Assembly (NCBI RefSeq): GCF_026153295.1
Contig: NZ_CP110615.1
Location: 1,178,001 to 1,242,000, forward strand
Origin: Rhodococcus antarcticus
Lineage (GTDB): Bacteria; Actinomycetota; Actinomycetes; Mycobacteriales; Mycobacteriaceae
Reading direction: 5' to 3'
DNA: 64,000 bases
The notes below the pieces were generated by a model. The model was not told the DNA's origin, made no database searches, and saw only the letters and a program-made list of their open reading frames with translations. The translations under genes were made by a program, and so were the position numbers. Below, piece by piece: positions 9,714 through 19,480 of this stretch (its first letter is position 1; every line of letters begins with the position of its first letter).

Positions 9714-11108
9714 GTGACCGAGACCCGCCCCACCTCCGGCGTGGAGGAGTTCGGCTACAAGCAGGAGCTGCGCCGAGGAATGTCACGGACCGACCTGCTC
9801 ATCTACGGGCTGGTCTTCATGGTCCCGATCGCACCCTGGGCGATCTTCGGGGTGGTGTTCAACGAGTCCAGGGGGATGGTGCCGCTGGTCTACCTGATCG
9901 GCCTGGTCGCCATGATCTTCACCGCCGTCTCGTACGCCCAGATGTCTCGGGCGTTCCCGGTCGCGGGCTCCGTCTACGCCTACGTGGGCCGTGGGGTCCA
10001 CCCCCAGCTGGGCTTCCTCGCCGGCTGGACGATCCTGCTCGACTACCTGCTGGTCCCGACGCTGCTCTACGTGTTCGCCGCCGAGTCGATGTCCGGGATC
10101 TTCCCGGACGTCCCGCGCTGGGTGTGGATCGTGGCCTTCCTCGCCGTCAACACCGCGGTCAACTACATCGGCATCTCCTTCACCGCGATCGTCAACCGGC
10201 TCTTCCTCACCGCCGAGGTGCTGTTCATCGTGATCTTCGTGGTCATGGCGGTGGTCGCGATCAGGAACGGCACGAACGGCGCCGAGCTCTCCACCAAGCC
10301 GATCTTCAACGCGCCTGAGTTCAGTCCTGGGCTGGTCGCCACCGCACTGAGCATCGCCGTGCTGAGCTTCCTCGGCTTCGACGGCATCGCCACCCTGTCC
10401 GAGGAGAGCAAGGGCGGGCGCGGCTCGGCCGGCTTCGCGATGATCGGCGGGCTCGTCATCGTGGCCATCTTCTTCATCGGCCAGACCTGGCTGGCGGCGA
10501 TGCTGGTCCCCAACCGCACGTCGTTCACCGACGAGGAGGCCAACAACGCCTTCTTCAGCATCGTCGCGAGCGTCAGCAACAACGGTTGGCAGATCGCCTT
10601 CCTGGCCATGAACGCCCTGGCCGTCGGCATCGCGAACGCGGTGGCCGCCCAGAGCGCCACCTCGCGGCTGCTGTTCTCGATGAGCCGCGACGGTCGGCTG
10701 CCCCGCTTCCTGGCCTTCATCAACCGCCGCACCCAGGTCCCCGAGCGGGCGATCCTGCTGGTGGCCGGGCTGACCCTGGTGCTCGGGCTGGTCTTCGTCG
10801 GTCAGATCAACACCATCGCCTCGCTCGTGAACTTCGGGGCACTCACGGCGTTCCTGCTGCTGCACGTGTCGGTGGTCGTCTGGTTCGGGATCAAGCAGGG
10901 CTCGCGCCGCTACCTGGTGCACTGGGTCGGCCCGGTGATCGGCTTCGCTGTCATTGCCTACGTGCTCTACAACGCCGAGGCCGCGGCCAAGATCGGCGGC
11001 CTGATCTGGCTCGTCGTCGGCGTCGGGGTGATGCTCTACTACCGGGCCCGCGGCGGCGGGATCCTGCCCGAGCACGCGGCCGGCGCGGACCCCGTCGAGG
11101 TGCGGTGA
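9714..11108 (+). CDS. APC-superfamily amino acid/polyamine permease
   Basis: 464 residues with about twelve membrane helices and the typical first-helix region (LLIYGLVFMVPIAPWAIFG). It belongs to the amino acid-polyamine-organocation superfamily and should import an amino acid, amine or amide by proton or sodium symport. The GTG at 9714 is chosen because AGAAGGAG precedes it and the conserved part starts soon after; a much longer frame upstream overlaps the hydrolase and is not real. The stop overlaps the start of the formamidase gene (TGATG), so the two are translationally coupled and the transported compound may feed that enzyme. Confidence 0.9.
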   Translation: MTETRPTSGVEEFGYKQELRRGMSRTDLLIYGLVFMVPIAPWAIFGVVFNESRGMVPLVYLIGLVAMIFTAVSYAQMSRAFPVAGSVYAYVGRGVHPQLGFLAGWTILLDYLLVPTLLYVFAAESMSGIFPDVPRWVWIVAFLAVNTAVNYIGISFTAIVNRLFLTAEVLFIVIFVVMAVVAIRNGTNGAELSTKPIFNAPEFSPGLVATALSIAVLSFLGFDGIATLSEESKGGRGSAGFAMIGGLVIVAIFFIGQTWLAAMLVPNRTSFTDEEANNAFFSIVASVSNNGWQIAFLAMNALAVGIANAVAAQSATSRLLFSMSRDGRLPRFLAFINRRTQVPERAILLVAGLTLVLGLVFVGQINTIASLVNFGALTAFLLLHVSVVVWFGIKQGSRRYLVHWVGPVIGFAVIAYVLYNAEAAAKIGGLIWLVVGVGVMLYYRARGGGILPEHAAGADPVEVR

Positions 11109-12043
11109 TGGTGGAACACCTCATCACCCGCGACCAGGCGTGCGCGGGCTACAGCGCGGCCCACGCACCGGTGCTCACCGTCGCGCCCGGCGCCGGCGAC
11201 CGCATCGTGTTCGAGACCGACGACGCCGCGTACGCGCAGATGGAGCAGCACCGGGACCTGGCCACGATCACCGCCACGCTGAACCCGGTGACCGGCCCCG
11301 TGTACGTGGAGGGCGCCGAACCCGGCGACGCTCTCGCGGTCACCATCCACGACATCACGATGGCCGAGCACGGCTGGTCGGTCCACATCCCCGGCGCCGG
11401 CGCGCTGACCGCACGGATGGGTGAGGACTTCTTCGTCCGCCGGATACCTGTCGTCGACGGCACCGTCCGGCTCACCGACACCGTCAGCTGCCCGGCGCAG
11501 CCGATGATCGGCTGCATCGGGGTCGCCCCGCGCCACGGGACGATGTCGACGGTCATGCCGTCCTACGTCACCGGCGGCAACATGGATCTCACCGACGCCC
11601 GGCCGGGCTCCACCGTCTACCTCCCGGTGCAGGTGGCGGGCGCGCTGCTCGCGATCGGAGACCTGCACGCGGTCATGAGCCGCGGCGAGAGCTCGTTCGT
11701 GGCGATCGAGATCGCCGGTCGCGCCACCGTCAGCGTCGACCTGGTCAAGGGTCGGAACCTGCGCGCCCCGCAGATCGACACCGGCCCGGAGTGGGTGTGC
11801 GTCGGGATCGGTGACCCCGTGCAGGAGTCCGTCCGGATGGCCTACGAGGCGATGTTCGACCTGCTCGTGGACGATCACGGCTTCCACCCCGACGATGCCT
11901 ACGTCGTCATGAGCGCGCTCGCGCACACCGAGCTCGGCGGCCCGACCGGCTCTCGTGACCCGGACCCGCTTCACCCGTTCAGGCCGGTGGGAGCGGTCAC
12001 CCTGGCCCGGATCGCGAAGGACGTGCTCAGGTCGGTCCGGTGA
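11108..12043 (+). CDS. Acetamidase/formamidase family protein
   Basis: 311 residues of the FmdA/AmdA family of zinc-dependent amidohydrolases, which split formamide, acetamide or related short amides into acid and ammonia. Conserved family features visible are the N-terminal PVLTVAPGAGDRIVFET region, GPVYVEGAEPGD, and the central GGNMDLTDARPGSTVYLPVQV and GDLHAVMSRGE segments. Start ATG overlaps the permease stop. It is shorter than fungal-type formamidases (about 400) but normal for bacterial acetamidase-like members. Together with the two amidases at 4.6-7.6 kb it makes three unrelated amide-cleaving enzymes in one region. Confidence 0.9.
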   Translation: MVEHLITRDQACAGYSAAHAPVLTVAPGAGDRIVFETDDAAYAQMEQHRDLATITATLNPVTGPVYVEGAEPGDALAVTIHDITMAEHGWSVHIPGAGALTARMGEDFFVRRIPVVDGTVRLTDTVSCPAQPMIGCIGVAPRHGTMSTVMPSYVTGGNMDLTDARPGSTVYLPVQVAGALLAIGDLHAVMSRGESSFVAIEIAGRATVSVDLVKGRNLRAPQIDTGPEWVCVGIGDPVQESVRMAYEAMFDLLVDDHGFHPDDAYVVMSALAHTELGGPTGSRDPDPLHPFRPVGAVTLARIAKDVLRSVR

Positions 12044-12104
12044 CGCGTCTCTACGGCCGGTGGCAACAACCGAGCCTTCGGAGCCGCCGATCTCCACCGA
12101 ACCC

Positions 12105-12134
12105 TTGTCAAGTTCTTCGTATACAACATACGCT
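12105..12134 (+). promoter_or_regulatory. Promoter with overlapping palindrome upstream of the ABC importer
   Basis: TTGTCA (12105-12110) and TACGCT (12129-12134) have an 18-bp spacer and would start transcription about 20 bp before the binding-protein gene. The inverted repeat CGTAT-N5-ATACG (12118-12132) fills the spacer and overlaps the -10. It contains GTATAC, the kind of core seen in FCD GntR operators, so one of the two FCD regulators of this cluster may act here. This is unusually AT-rich DNA for the window, which supports a control site. Confidence 0.5.
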
Positions 12135-12162
12135 CCCCGCAATCCGAAGGGCAGGTGCTCCC

Positions 12163-13818
12163 ATGCACAGTCGTGCAGTCCAACCCAGAACGACCGCGCT
12201 GGTGCGCGGTGTCGCCCTCCTCTGCGCGGCACTGACCGCCGCCTGCTCGTCGGTGACACCGGCCGCCGGTGGCGGCGCTGATGCCGCAACCGCACCCGCC
12301 GACAGCTTCGGGCAGCCGGCCGCCGCCGGCGAGGTGAAGCAGGGCGGAGCTCTCGTCATGGCTCTGTCCGCGGAGCCGGACCAGCTCGACCCCACGCTGT
12401 CGCGGAGCCTCTACTCCCGGTACGTGTTCTCGTCCATGTGCGAGAAGCTCTACGACGTCGACCAGCAGTCGAAGATCGTTCCTCAGCTGGCCACGGCCCT
12501 GCCCACCGTCACCGATGGCGGCAAGACGGTCACCATCCCGGTGCGCGACGGGGTGAAGTTCGCCGACGGCACCCCTTTCGACGCGTCGGCGGTGAAGTCG
12601 ACCTTCGAGCGGAACCTGACCCTGAAGGGCTCGGGCCGCAAGAGCGAGCTGGGGCCGATCGAGAGCGTCGACGCGCCGAGTGCGAACACCGTCGTGGTGC
12701 ACCTGAAGGAGCCGTTCGCGCCGCTCACGGCAGCACTGGCCGACCGTGCCGGGATGATCATGAGCCCCACGGCGACGAGTGCGCTGGGCGACAAGTTCTC
12801 GACGGCCCCCGTGTGCGTGGGAGCGTTCAAGCTCGACAAGCGGGTGCCGCAGAACTCCATCGACCTGGTCAAGGACCCCAACTACTACGACGCGGCCAAC
12901 GTCCACCTGGACTCGATCTCGTACCGGATCATCACTGACGCGAACATCCGCGCGGCAAACCTGCGCTCAGGTGACGTCCAGGTCGCGGACACGCTGTCCC
13001 CGCAGGGCGTTCCCGAGGTTCGCGCCGACTCCTCGTTGACGGTGCTCCAGTCGACCTCGCTCGGCTACCAGGGTGTCACCTTCAACGTCGGCAACGTCGA
13101 CGGCGTGGGAAAGCCGGCCAAGCCGGTCGACACACCGGCCGCCAAGGACCCTCGTGTGCGGCAGGCCTTCGAGTACGCCATCGACCGTGCCGGTCTGGTG
13201 AAGGTCGTCTTCAACGACCTCTACGCCACCGCCTGCTCGCCGATCGCGCCGGTGAGCGAGTTCAGCTCGCCCGCTTCCGAGGTGTGCAAGCCCCACGACC
13301 CGGCCAAGGCCCTGCAGCTGCTGAAGGACGCCGGCGTGCAGACGCCCTACCCGATCTCGATGCTCGTCTCCAACAACCCCGACTCGCTCCGGCTCGCGCA
13401 GGCCCTCCAGTCGATGGTCAAGGAGGGCGGCTTCGACCTGCAGATCAAGCCCGTTGAGTACGCCTCCCTGCTGGACCAGCAGGACCGGGGCGACTTCGAG
13501 CTCCTGCAGCTGGGCTGGTCGGGCCGGGTCGACCCGGACGCGAACATCACGAACTTCCTGGGCACGGGGGGCAGCCAGAACGTTGCCGGCTTCAACGACC
13601 CCGCCCTCGACTCGATCCTGACCCAGGCGCGGCAGTCGACGGACCTCGCGCAGCGGCGTGACCTCTACGGCCAGGCCGTGACCAAGATCCAGGAGTCCGA
13701 CCCGCTCATCTACCTCTACCGGCAGCGGAACCTGACCGGTGTCTCCAACACCGTCAAGGGTGTCCAGGTCTTCCCGGACGGCGTGGTCCGGCTCGCCTTC
13801 GCCGGGCTCGCCAAGTAG
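12163..13818 (+). CDS. Peptide-type ABC transporter substrate-binding lipoprotein
   Basis: 551 residues of solute-binding family 5 (dipeptide/oligopeptide, also used for nickel, glutathione and opines). A positively charged start, a hydrophobic stretch and a lipobox-like ALTAAC with Cys28 indicate a lipoprotein anchored outside the membrane. The family signature GGALVMALSAEPDQLDPTLS follows, then TVTIPVRDGVKFADGTPF. ATG 12163 is preferred over an upstream in-frame codon because it puts the signal peptide at the N terminus. It heads a complete importer whose two permeases and two ATPases follow without gaps. The linked gamma-glutamyltransferase makes gamma-glutamyl peptides a plausible cargo. 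Confidence 0.95.
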   Translation: MHSRAVQPRTTALVRGVALLCAALTAACSSVTPAAGGGADAATAPADSFGQPAAAGEVKQGGALVMALSAEPDQLDPTLSRSLYSRYVFSSMCEKLYDVDQQSKIVPQLATALPTVTDGGKTVTIPVRDGVKFADGTPFDASAVKSTFERNLTLKGSGRKSELGPIESVDAPSANTVVVHLKEPFAPLTAALADRAGMIMSPTATSALGDKFSTAPVCVGAFKLDKRVPQNSIDLVKDPNYYDAANVHLDSISYRIITDANIRAANLRSGDVQVADTLSPQGVPEVRADSSLTVLQSTSLGYQGVTFNVGNVDGVGKPAKPVDTPAAKDPRVRQAFEYAIDRAGLVKVVFNDLYATACSPIAPVSEFSSPASEVCKPHDPAKALQLLKDAGVQTPYPISMLVSNNPDSLRLAQALQSMVKEGGFDLQIKPVEYASLLDQQDRGDFELLQLGWSGRVDPDANITNFLGTGGSQNVAGFNDPALDSILTQARQSTDLAQRRDLYGQAVTKIQESDPLIYLYRQRNLTGVSNTVKGVQVFPDGVVRLAFAGLAK

Positions 13819-13823
13819 CGGCG

Positions 13824-14780
13824 GTGTCCCGGTACCTTTTCCACCGGGCGTGGCAGTCCCTGCTCACGCTGTTCCTGGCCACGGTCGTGGTGTTCCTCGG
13901 GGTGCGCGCCCTGCCGGGAGACCCGGCCCTGGCCCTGGCCGGAGAGGACCGCTCACCGGCCGTCCTGGCGGCCATCCGGCAGGAGTACGGGCTGGACCGC
14001 TCGTTGCCCGTGCAGTTCTGGAGCTTCATCAGCAACGCCGTCCGGGGTGACCTGGGCACCTCCATCCGCACCGGGATCCCCGTCTCGTCGATGCTGAGGA
14101 CCGCGCTGCCGGTGACCCTGGAGCTGTCGGTGCTGGCGATGCTGATCGCCGCTGTCGTGGGGGTCGGGGCTGGTGTCGTGGCGGCCGTCCGGCGGGGACA
14201 CCTGGCGGAGTGGTTCGCCAACGCGCTGGCCCTGATCGGACTCTCCGTGCCGCACTTCTGGCTCGGGCTGGTCGCGATCCTGTACCTGGCCGTCGCCACG
14301 GGCCTGTTCCCCGCGTCCGGCTTCGTGCCGCTGCTGGACGACCCGATCGACAACCTGCACCACATCATCCTGCCGGCAGTCATCCTGGGTACCGGGCTGT
14401 CGGCGGTGCTGATGCGCCAGACGCGCTCCTCGATGCTCGACTCGCTGTCCACCGACTACGTGCGCACGGCCAAGGCGAAAGGCCTGCGCCCGGCGGTCGT
14501 CGTCGGGCGGCACGCCCTGCGCAACAGCCTCATCGTGGTCGTCACCATCGCCGGGCTCCAGCTCGGCGAGCTCCTCTCGGGGGCGGTGGTCACCGAGCAG
14601 ATCTTCGGGCTCCCCGGTTTCGGCAAGATGACCATCGACGCCGTGTTCCAGCGGGACTACCCGGTGATCCAGGCGGTCGTGCTGGTCACGGCCACCGCAT
14701 ACATCACGATCAACTTCTTGGTCGACCTGCTCTACTCCGTGATCGATCCGCGCATCCGGGTAGGAGCTGATGCCGCATGA
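13824..14780 (+). CDS. Dipeptide-type ABC transporter permease (DppB-like)
   Basis: 318 residues, six predicted membrane helices and the binding-protein-dependent transport signature. The N terminus (SRYLFHRAWQSLLTLFLATV) and ALPGDPA segment are typical of the DppB/OppB subunit, and the EAA-type loop that contacts the ATPase is near residues 215-235 (TDYVRTAKAKGL). GTG start 5 bp after the binding-protein stop. Its last codons overlap the next permease gene, so the pair is translationally coupled. Confidence 0.95.
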   Translation: MSRYLFHRAWQSLLTLFLATVVVFLGVRALPGDPALALAGEDRSPAVLAAIRQEYGLDRSLPVQFWSFISNAVRGDLGTSIRTGIPVSSMLRTALPVTLELSVLAMLIAAVVGVGAGVVAAVRRGHLAEWFANALALIGLSVPHFWLGLVAILYLAVATGLFPASGFVPLLDDPIDNLHHIILPAVILGTGLSAVLMRQTRSSMLDSLSTDYVRTAKAKGLRPAVVVGRHALRNSLIVVVTIAGLQLGELLSGAVVTEQIFGLPGFGKMTIDAVFQRDYPVIQAVVLVTATAYITINFLVDLLYSVIDPRIRVGADAA

Positions 14781-15664
14781 CCAACGTTGCCGTTCCCACC
14801 GGAGCCGACGTGCGCGGCGGCACCAGCCGGCGCAGCCGAGTGCTGCGACGGCTGCGCCGGAACCCGTTGGCCGTCGTCAGCTCCACCGTGCTCCTGGTCG
14901 CCGTCGTCGTCGCCGTGCTGTCCCCGTGGCTGGCCCCCTACGCACCGGAGCAGACCGACTTCGCGAACGTGTTCTCGCCGCCGGGAACGTCCGGGCACCT
15001 GCTGGGGACCGACGACCTCGGCCGGGACGTCCTGTCCCGGATCATGCTGGGAGCGAGGGCGTCCCTGCTGGTCGCGGCCCTCGCGGTGGCCACGGCACTG
15101 CTGATCGGCGTGCCGCTCGGCCTGGCGGCGGGATACTTCCGCGCGTGCGACGCGGTGCTGTCCCGGTTCACCGACCTGCTGCTGGCGTTCCCCTTCCTCA
15201 TCCTCGCCGTCGGGCTGGCCGCGATCCGCGGCGCCAGCCTGAGCAACGCCGCAGTGGCCATCGGCATCGCCCAGATCCCGGGGGTGATCCGGTTGGTGCG
15301 CTCGGAGACGCTGCGCCTGAAGTCGCTGGACTTCGTGGCGGCCGCCGTGGTCGACGGGGCCAGCGACGTCTGGGTGCTGTTCCGGCACATCCTGCCCAAC
15401 GCGACCTCCGTGATCCTGGTGCAGGCAACGGTCGCGCTCCCGGCGGCGATCCTCGGTGAGGCGGTGCTGTCCTTCCTGGGCCTCGGGATCCAGCCGCCGT
15501 CGCCGAGCCTGGGAACCATGCTCGCCACGGCGCAGCAGTTCGCCACGAAGGCCCCGTGGGCCGCGATCCTGCCCGGACTGGCGATCATGGTGCTCGCCCT
15601 GGCGTTCAACGTCTTCGGTGACAGCCTGCGTGACGCCCTCGACCCCAAGGGAAGCCGAGAATGA
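14777..15664 (+). CDS. Dipeptide-type ABC transporter permease (DppC-like)
   Basis: 295 residues with the cytoplasmic N-terminal arm followed by six helices, as in DppC/OppC. The LLGTDDLGRDVLSRI motif just after the first helix is diagnostic of this subunit, and the EAA loop is near LDFVAAAVVDGAS. It overlaps the preceding permease by 4 bp (ATGA) and the following ATPase gene by 4 bp, fitting a tightly co-translated importer. Partner of the DppB-like subunit in forming the membrane channel. Confidence 0.95.
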   Translation: MTNVAVPTGADVRGGTSRRSRVLRRLRRNPLAVVSSTVLLVAVVVAVLSPWLAPYAPEQTDFANVFSPPGTSGHLLGTDDLGRDVLSRIMLGARASLLVAALAVATALLIGVPLGLAAGYFRACDAVLSRFTDLLLAFPFLILAVGLAAIRGASLSNAAVAIGIAQIPGVIRLVRSETLRLKSLDFVAAAVVDGASDVWVLFRHILPNATSVILVQATVALPAAILGEAVLSFLGLGIQPPSPSLGTMLATAQQFATKAPWAAILPGLAIMVLALAFNVFGDSLRDALDPKGSRE

Positions 15665-16704
15665 CCACACCCACCCGATCCGTCGGGGCGCCCGTCCTGA
15701 CCGTGCGCGGCCTGTCGGTCAGCTTCACGACCGAGAGCGGCACCGTGTCCGCGGTCGACGGCGTGGACGTGACCCTCGCGCCGGGCGAGATCGTCGGCAT
15801 CGTCGGTGAGTCCGGCTGTGGGAAGAGCGTCACCGCGATGAGCCTGACGGGTCTGCTGCCGCGCAGCGCCCACGTCACGGGCTCGGTCCTGCTGGAGGGG
15901 ACGGAGCTGGTCGGAGCCCGGGAGTCGGTGCTGCGGTCGGCCCGCGGCAAGAAGATCGCCTACATCTTCCAGGAGCCGATGAGCTCGCTGAACCCCGTGC
16001 TGACCGTCGGCCGGCAGATCGGGGAGGTGCTGCAGGTCCACGAGGGCCTCTCCCGCAAGAAGGCCAAGGCGCGCGCGGTCGAGCTCCTCGCACTGGTGGG
16101 GATCCCATCGGCCGGCACCCGCGTCGACAGCTACCCGCACCAGCTCTCCGGCGGCATGCGCCAGCGGGTGATGATCGCGATGGCGGTGGCCTGCGGGCCG
16201 ACGGTGCTGGTCGCCGACGAACCCACCACAGCCCTCGACGTCACCGTGCAGGCGGGGATCCTGAACGTCCTGCGCGAGCTCAGGGACCGGTTGGGGACGA
16301 GCATCTTGATCATCACCCACGACCTCGGGGTCATCGCGGACATCGCCGACCGGGTGGTGGTCATGTACGCCGGACGCATCATCGAGCGGGCGGGGGTGGA
16401 CGAGCTGTTCGCCCACCCCCGCCACCACTACACCGCGGGACTGCTCGCGGCCTCGCCTGCGCCCGGCAAGCACGCCGGAACCGAGCGGCTGCAGGAGATC
16501 CCGGGCCTGGTGCCCGTGCTGTCCGTCCAGCCCGATGCCTGCACCTTCGCCGAGCGGTGCTCCGCTGCTGACAGCCTCTGCCACGACAGCAGACCGGAGC
16601 TGGGCGCCGACCCCGGCGCGGAGGAGCCCCGGCCCGACCACCTGGTCGCGTGCTGGCACCCGTGCGGGACGCCGTCGCAGCCGCGAGTGGCGGTGCGGGC
16701 GTGA
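15661..16704 (+). CDS. Dipeptide-type ABC transporter ATPase (DppD-like)
   Basis: 347 residues. Walker A GESGCGKS near residue 45, signature LSGGMRQR, Walker [13 protein letters not shown] and the switch His (ITHDLG) are all intact. The C-terminal extension carries the oligopeptide-transporter HPY domain and a cysteine-rich end ([14 protein letters not shown]), usual for DppD/OppD. Some such C termini are reported to bind an iron-sulfur cluster; whether this one does is unknown. Overlaps both neighbours by 4 bp. Pairs with the next gene as a heterodimeric motor. Confidence 0.95.
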   Translation: MTTPTRSVGAPVLTVRGLSVSFTTESGTVSAVDGVDVTLAPGEIVGIVGESGCGKSVTAMSLTGLLPRSAHVTGSVLLEGTELVGARESVLRSARGKKIAYIFQEPMSSLNPVLTVGRQIGEVLQVHEGLSRKKAKARAVELLALVGIPSAGTRVDSYPHQLSGGMRQRVMIAMAVACGPTVLVADEPTTALDVTVQAGILNVLRELRDRLGTSILIITHDLGVIADIADRVVVMYAGRIIERAGVDELFAHPRHHYTAGLLAASPAPGKHAGTERLQEIPGLVPVLSVQPDACTFAERCSAADSLCHDSRPELGADPGAEEPRPDHLVACWHPCGTPSQPRVAVRA

Positions 16705-17699
16705 GCGGGGACGAGCCGGCGCTCGAGCTGGCGGACCTGGTCATGCACTTCGGTGCGGTCCGGGCCGTCGACGGTGTCTCGCTGAGCATCCGCAAGGGCC
16801 AGGTCACCGCGCTGGTCGGGGAGAGCGGCTCCGGCAAGTCCACGGTCGGACGGTGCATCGTCCGGCTGCTCGAACCCACGTCCGGGACGGTGCGGGTCGG
16901 GGGGACCGACATCACCAAGCTGTCCCGTCGCCAGCTCCGCCCGCACCGCAAGGACGTCTCGATCGTGTTCCAGGACCCCGCGGGCTCGCTGGACCCCCGG
17001 ATGCTGGTCGGCGACGTCATAGGCGAACCGCTGCGGCTGCAGGGGGACGCCTCTCGACGGGACGTCCAGGCGCGGGTCGACCGCGAGCTCAGCCGTGTCG
17101 GCCTGCGCAGCGAGGTGGCCAGGCGCTACTCCCACGAGCTGTCCGGCGGGCAGCGTCAACGGGTGAGCATCGCCCGCGCGCTCATCTCGGACCCGACGCT
17201 GCTCGTCGCCGACGAGCCCACGAGCGCGCTGGACGTCTCGGTGCAGGCGTCGGTGCTCAACCTGCTGGCCGACCTGCAGCGCGACATCGGGTTCGCGTGC
17301 CTGTTCATCACCCACGACCTCTCCGCGGTGGAGTACCTCGCCGACGAGATCGCGGTGATGTACCTGGGACAGCTGATCGAGAAGGGCTCCCGGGAGAGGA
17401 TCTTCAGCCGTCCCACCCACCCCTACACGCAGGCGCTGCTGGCCGCGGCTCCGATCGCCGACCCACCCCGCCAGCGCGCCCGCCAGCCGGTGCTGCTCGG
17501 GGACGACCTCCCGTCCGCTCTGAACCCGCCCACGGGCTGCCGCTTCCACACCCGCTGCCCGCTCGCGTTCGACCGCTGCGTCACCGAGGTCCCCCCGCTG
17601 CTGGAGATCGAGGACGGGACAGTGGCCTGCCACCTGGTGCGGCCCGACGGGACGGGCCCCGACATCCGCACCACCGACCACTCGGGGACCACACGATGA
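16701..17699 (+). CDS. Dipeptide-type ABC transporter ATPase (DppF-like)
   Basis: 332 residues. Walker A GESGSGKST, signature LSGGQRQR, Walker B LLVADEPTSALD and ITHDLS are intact, and the C terminus again has a Cys-rich HPY extension (CRFHTRCPLAFDRC). Upstream in-frame codons exist, but GTG 16701 overlaps the previous stop as GTGA, consistent with the other couplings in this operon. With DppD it powers import of the bound substrate. The stop overlaps the gamma-glutamyltransferase ATG, tying the hydrolase to the importer. Confidence 0.95.
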   Translation: MSGDEPALELADLVMHFGAVRAVDGVSLSIRKGQVTALVGESGSGKSTVGRCIVRLLEPTSGTVRVGGTDITKLSRRQLRPHRKDVSIVFQDPAGSLDPRMLVGDVIGEPLRLQGDASRRDVQARVDRELSRVGLRSEVARRYSHELSGGQRQRVSIARALISDPTLLVADEPTSALDVSVQASVLNLLADLQRDIGFACLFITHDLSAVEYLADEIAVMYLGQLIEKGSRERIFSRPTHPYTQALLAAAPIADPPRQRARQPVLLGDDLPSALNPPTGCRFHTRCPLAFDRCVTEVPPLLEIEDGTVACHLVRPDGTGPDIRTTDHSGTTR

Positions 17700-19480
17700 C
17701 GTTCACGACCAGGCCGACCTTGCGAGGGACCTTCGGGATGGCCTCGTCCACCCACTGGATCGCCTCCCAGGCCGCGATGCGGGCGCTCGAGCTGGGCGGC
17801 AACGCGTTCGACGCCGCGGTGACCGCAGGGTTCGTCCTGCACGTCGTCGAGCCCCACCTGAACGGGCCCGGGGGGGAGGCGCCGGCCATCATCGCGACGG
17901 CCGCGGACCCCGCGCCGCGGGTCCTCGCGGGTCAGGGACCCGCGCCCGCCGCTGCCACCACCGCCCACTTCGCCGCTCTGGGGATCGAGCTGATCCCGGG
18001 CTCGGGACCGCTGGCGGCGACCGTGCCGGGGGCGGTCGACGCGTGGCTGCTGCTGCTGCGCGACCACGGGACCCAGCGGCTCGCCGAGGTCCTGGAACCG
18101 GCCATCGGGTACGCGGGTGGCGGGCACCCCCTCGGTGAGCGGGTCAGCACCACCGTGGCGAGCGTGCGTGAGCTGTTCGCGGACAGCTGGGCCCCCTCGG
18201 CCGAGCTGTGGCTCCGCAACGGCGCCGCACCGGAGATCGGGGCGATGTTCGCGAACCCCACCTACGCCCGTACCCTCGCCCGGCTGGTCGAGGAGGGGGA
18301 GGCCGCGGGCACCGACCGCGAGACCCAGATCGACGGGGCCCGTCGGGCGTGGAGCCAGGGGTTCGTGGCCGACGCGGTCGACGCCTTCTCCCGGAGGGCG
18401 TTCCGCGACTCCACCGGTGACGCCCACGCGGGGCTGGTGACTGGTGCCGACATGGCGGTGTTCAGCGCCACGTGGGAGCAGCCGACCACGCTGGAGTGGC
18501 ATGGGTTCTCGGTGGCCAAGACCCAGCCCTGGGGTCAGGGGCCGGCCCTGCTGCAGACCATGAGCATCCTCGACGCGCTCGGGGACCCCGCGGCGCTGGA
18601 TCCGTCCACGGCCGAGGGGATCCACCCGATCGCGGAGGCGCTCAAGCTGGCCTACGCCGACCGTGAGGCCTGGTACGGCGACAGCGATGACGTCCCCGTG
18701 TCGACGCTGCTCTCGCGCGAGTACGCCGTGCAGCGAGCCCGGTTGGTGGGCGATCGGGCCAGCGGCGAGGTCCGGCCCGGCAGCCCCGACGGCCGGGCAC
18801 CCCGCATCGCTGCATACCTGCTGGACCGCCGTTCTGCCGCCACCTCGGACGCGACGACCGGGGAGCCCACCGTGCAGCCGGACGGGGTGACCCGGGGCGA
18901 CACCTGCCACGTCGACGTCGTCGACCGCTGGGGGAACATGATCTCGGCGACGCCCAGCGGGGGGTGGTTGCAGAGCTCGCCGACCATTCCGGAGCTCGGG
19001 TTCCCGCTCGGCAGCCGGTTGCAGATGTTCTGGCTCGAGGAGGGGCTCGCGTCCTCGCTCGTGCCCGGCAGGCGGCCGCGCACCACCCTGACCCCCACGA
19101 TGGTGCACCGCGACGGCGAACCCGTCCTCGCCTGCGGCTCCCCGGGCGGCGACCAGCAGGACCAGTGGCAGCTGCTGTTCCTGCTGCGGCACCTGCTCGG
19201 GGGGCAGTCCCTGCAGGAGGCCATCGACGCCCCGATGTGGAACACGACCAGCTTTCCCGGCTCCTTCTACCCCCGCACCGTGGAACCCGCGGTGCTGGTC
19301 GCCGAGGACCGCATCGACGAGTCCGTGCTGGCGGCCCTCGAGGCACGCGGCCACCAGGTCAGGCGGTCCGGTCCGTGGAGCCTGGGGCGGATGTGCGCGG
19401 TGTCGCGCGACCCTGGAACGGGCGTGCTCGGCGCTGGGGCCAACCCGCGCGGCATGCAGGGCTACGCATGCGGACGGTAG
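17696..19480 (+). CDS. Gamma-glutamyltransferase family hydrolase
   Basis: 594 residues of the N-terminal-nucleophile gamma-glutamyltransferase family. The nucleophile is Thr403 in RGDTCHVDVVD, at which the precursor is expected to cut itself into large and small subunits. The N-terminal signature THWIASQAAMRALELGGNAF and the GSPGGD loop of the gamma-glutamyl site are present. There is no signal peptide, so unlike the classical periplasmic enzyme this one should act in the cytoplasm on imported gamma-glutamyl compounds or related amides. Members of this family also include cephalosporin acylases and other amidases, so the natural substrate is open. It starts within the ATPase stop codon and is clearly part of the importer operon. 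Confidence 0.92.
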   Translation: MTFTTRPTLRGTFGMASSTHWIASQAAMRALELGGNAFDAAVTAGFVLHVVEPHLNGPGGEAPAIIATAADPAPRVLAGQGPAPAAATTAHFAALGIELIPGSGPLAATVPGAVDAWLLLLRDHGTQRLAEVLEPAIGYAGGGHPLGERVSTTVASVRELFADSWAPSAELWLRNGAAPEIGAMFANPTYARTLARLVEEGEAAGTDRETQIDGARRAWSQGFVADAVDAFSRRAFRDSTGDAHAGLVTGADMAVFSATWEQPTTLEWHGFSVAKTQPWGQGPALLQTMSILDALGDPAALDPSTAEGIHPIAEALKLAYADREAWYGDSDDVPVSTLLSREYAVQRARLVGDRASGEVRPGSPDGRAPRIAAYLLDRRSAATSDATTGEPTVQPDGVTRGDTCHVDVVDRWGNMISATPSGGWLQSSPTIPELGFPLGSRLQMFWLEEGLASSLVPGRRPRTTLTPTMVHRDGEPVLACGSPGGDQQDQWQLLFLLRHLLGGQSLQEAIDAPMWNTTSFPGSFYPRTVEPAVLVAEDRIDESVLAALEARGHQVRRSGPWSLGRMCAVSRDPGTGVLGAGANPRGMQGYACGR

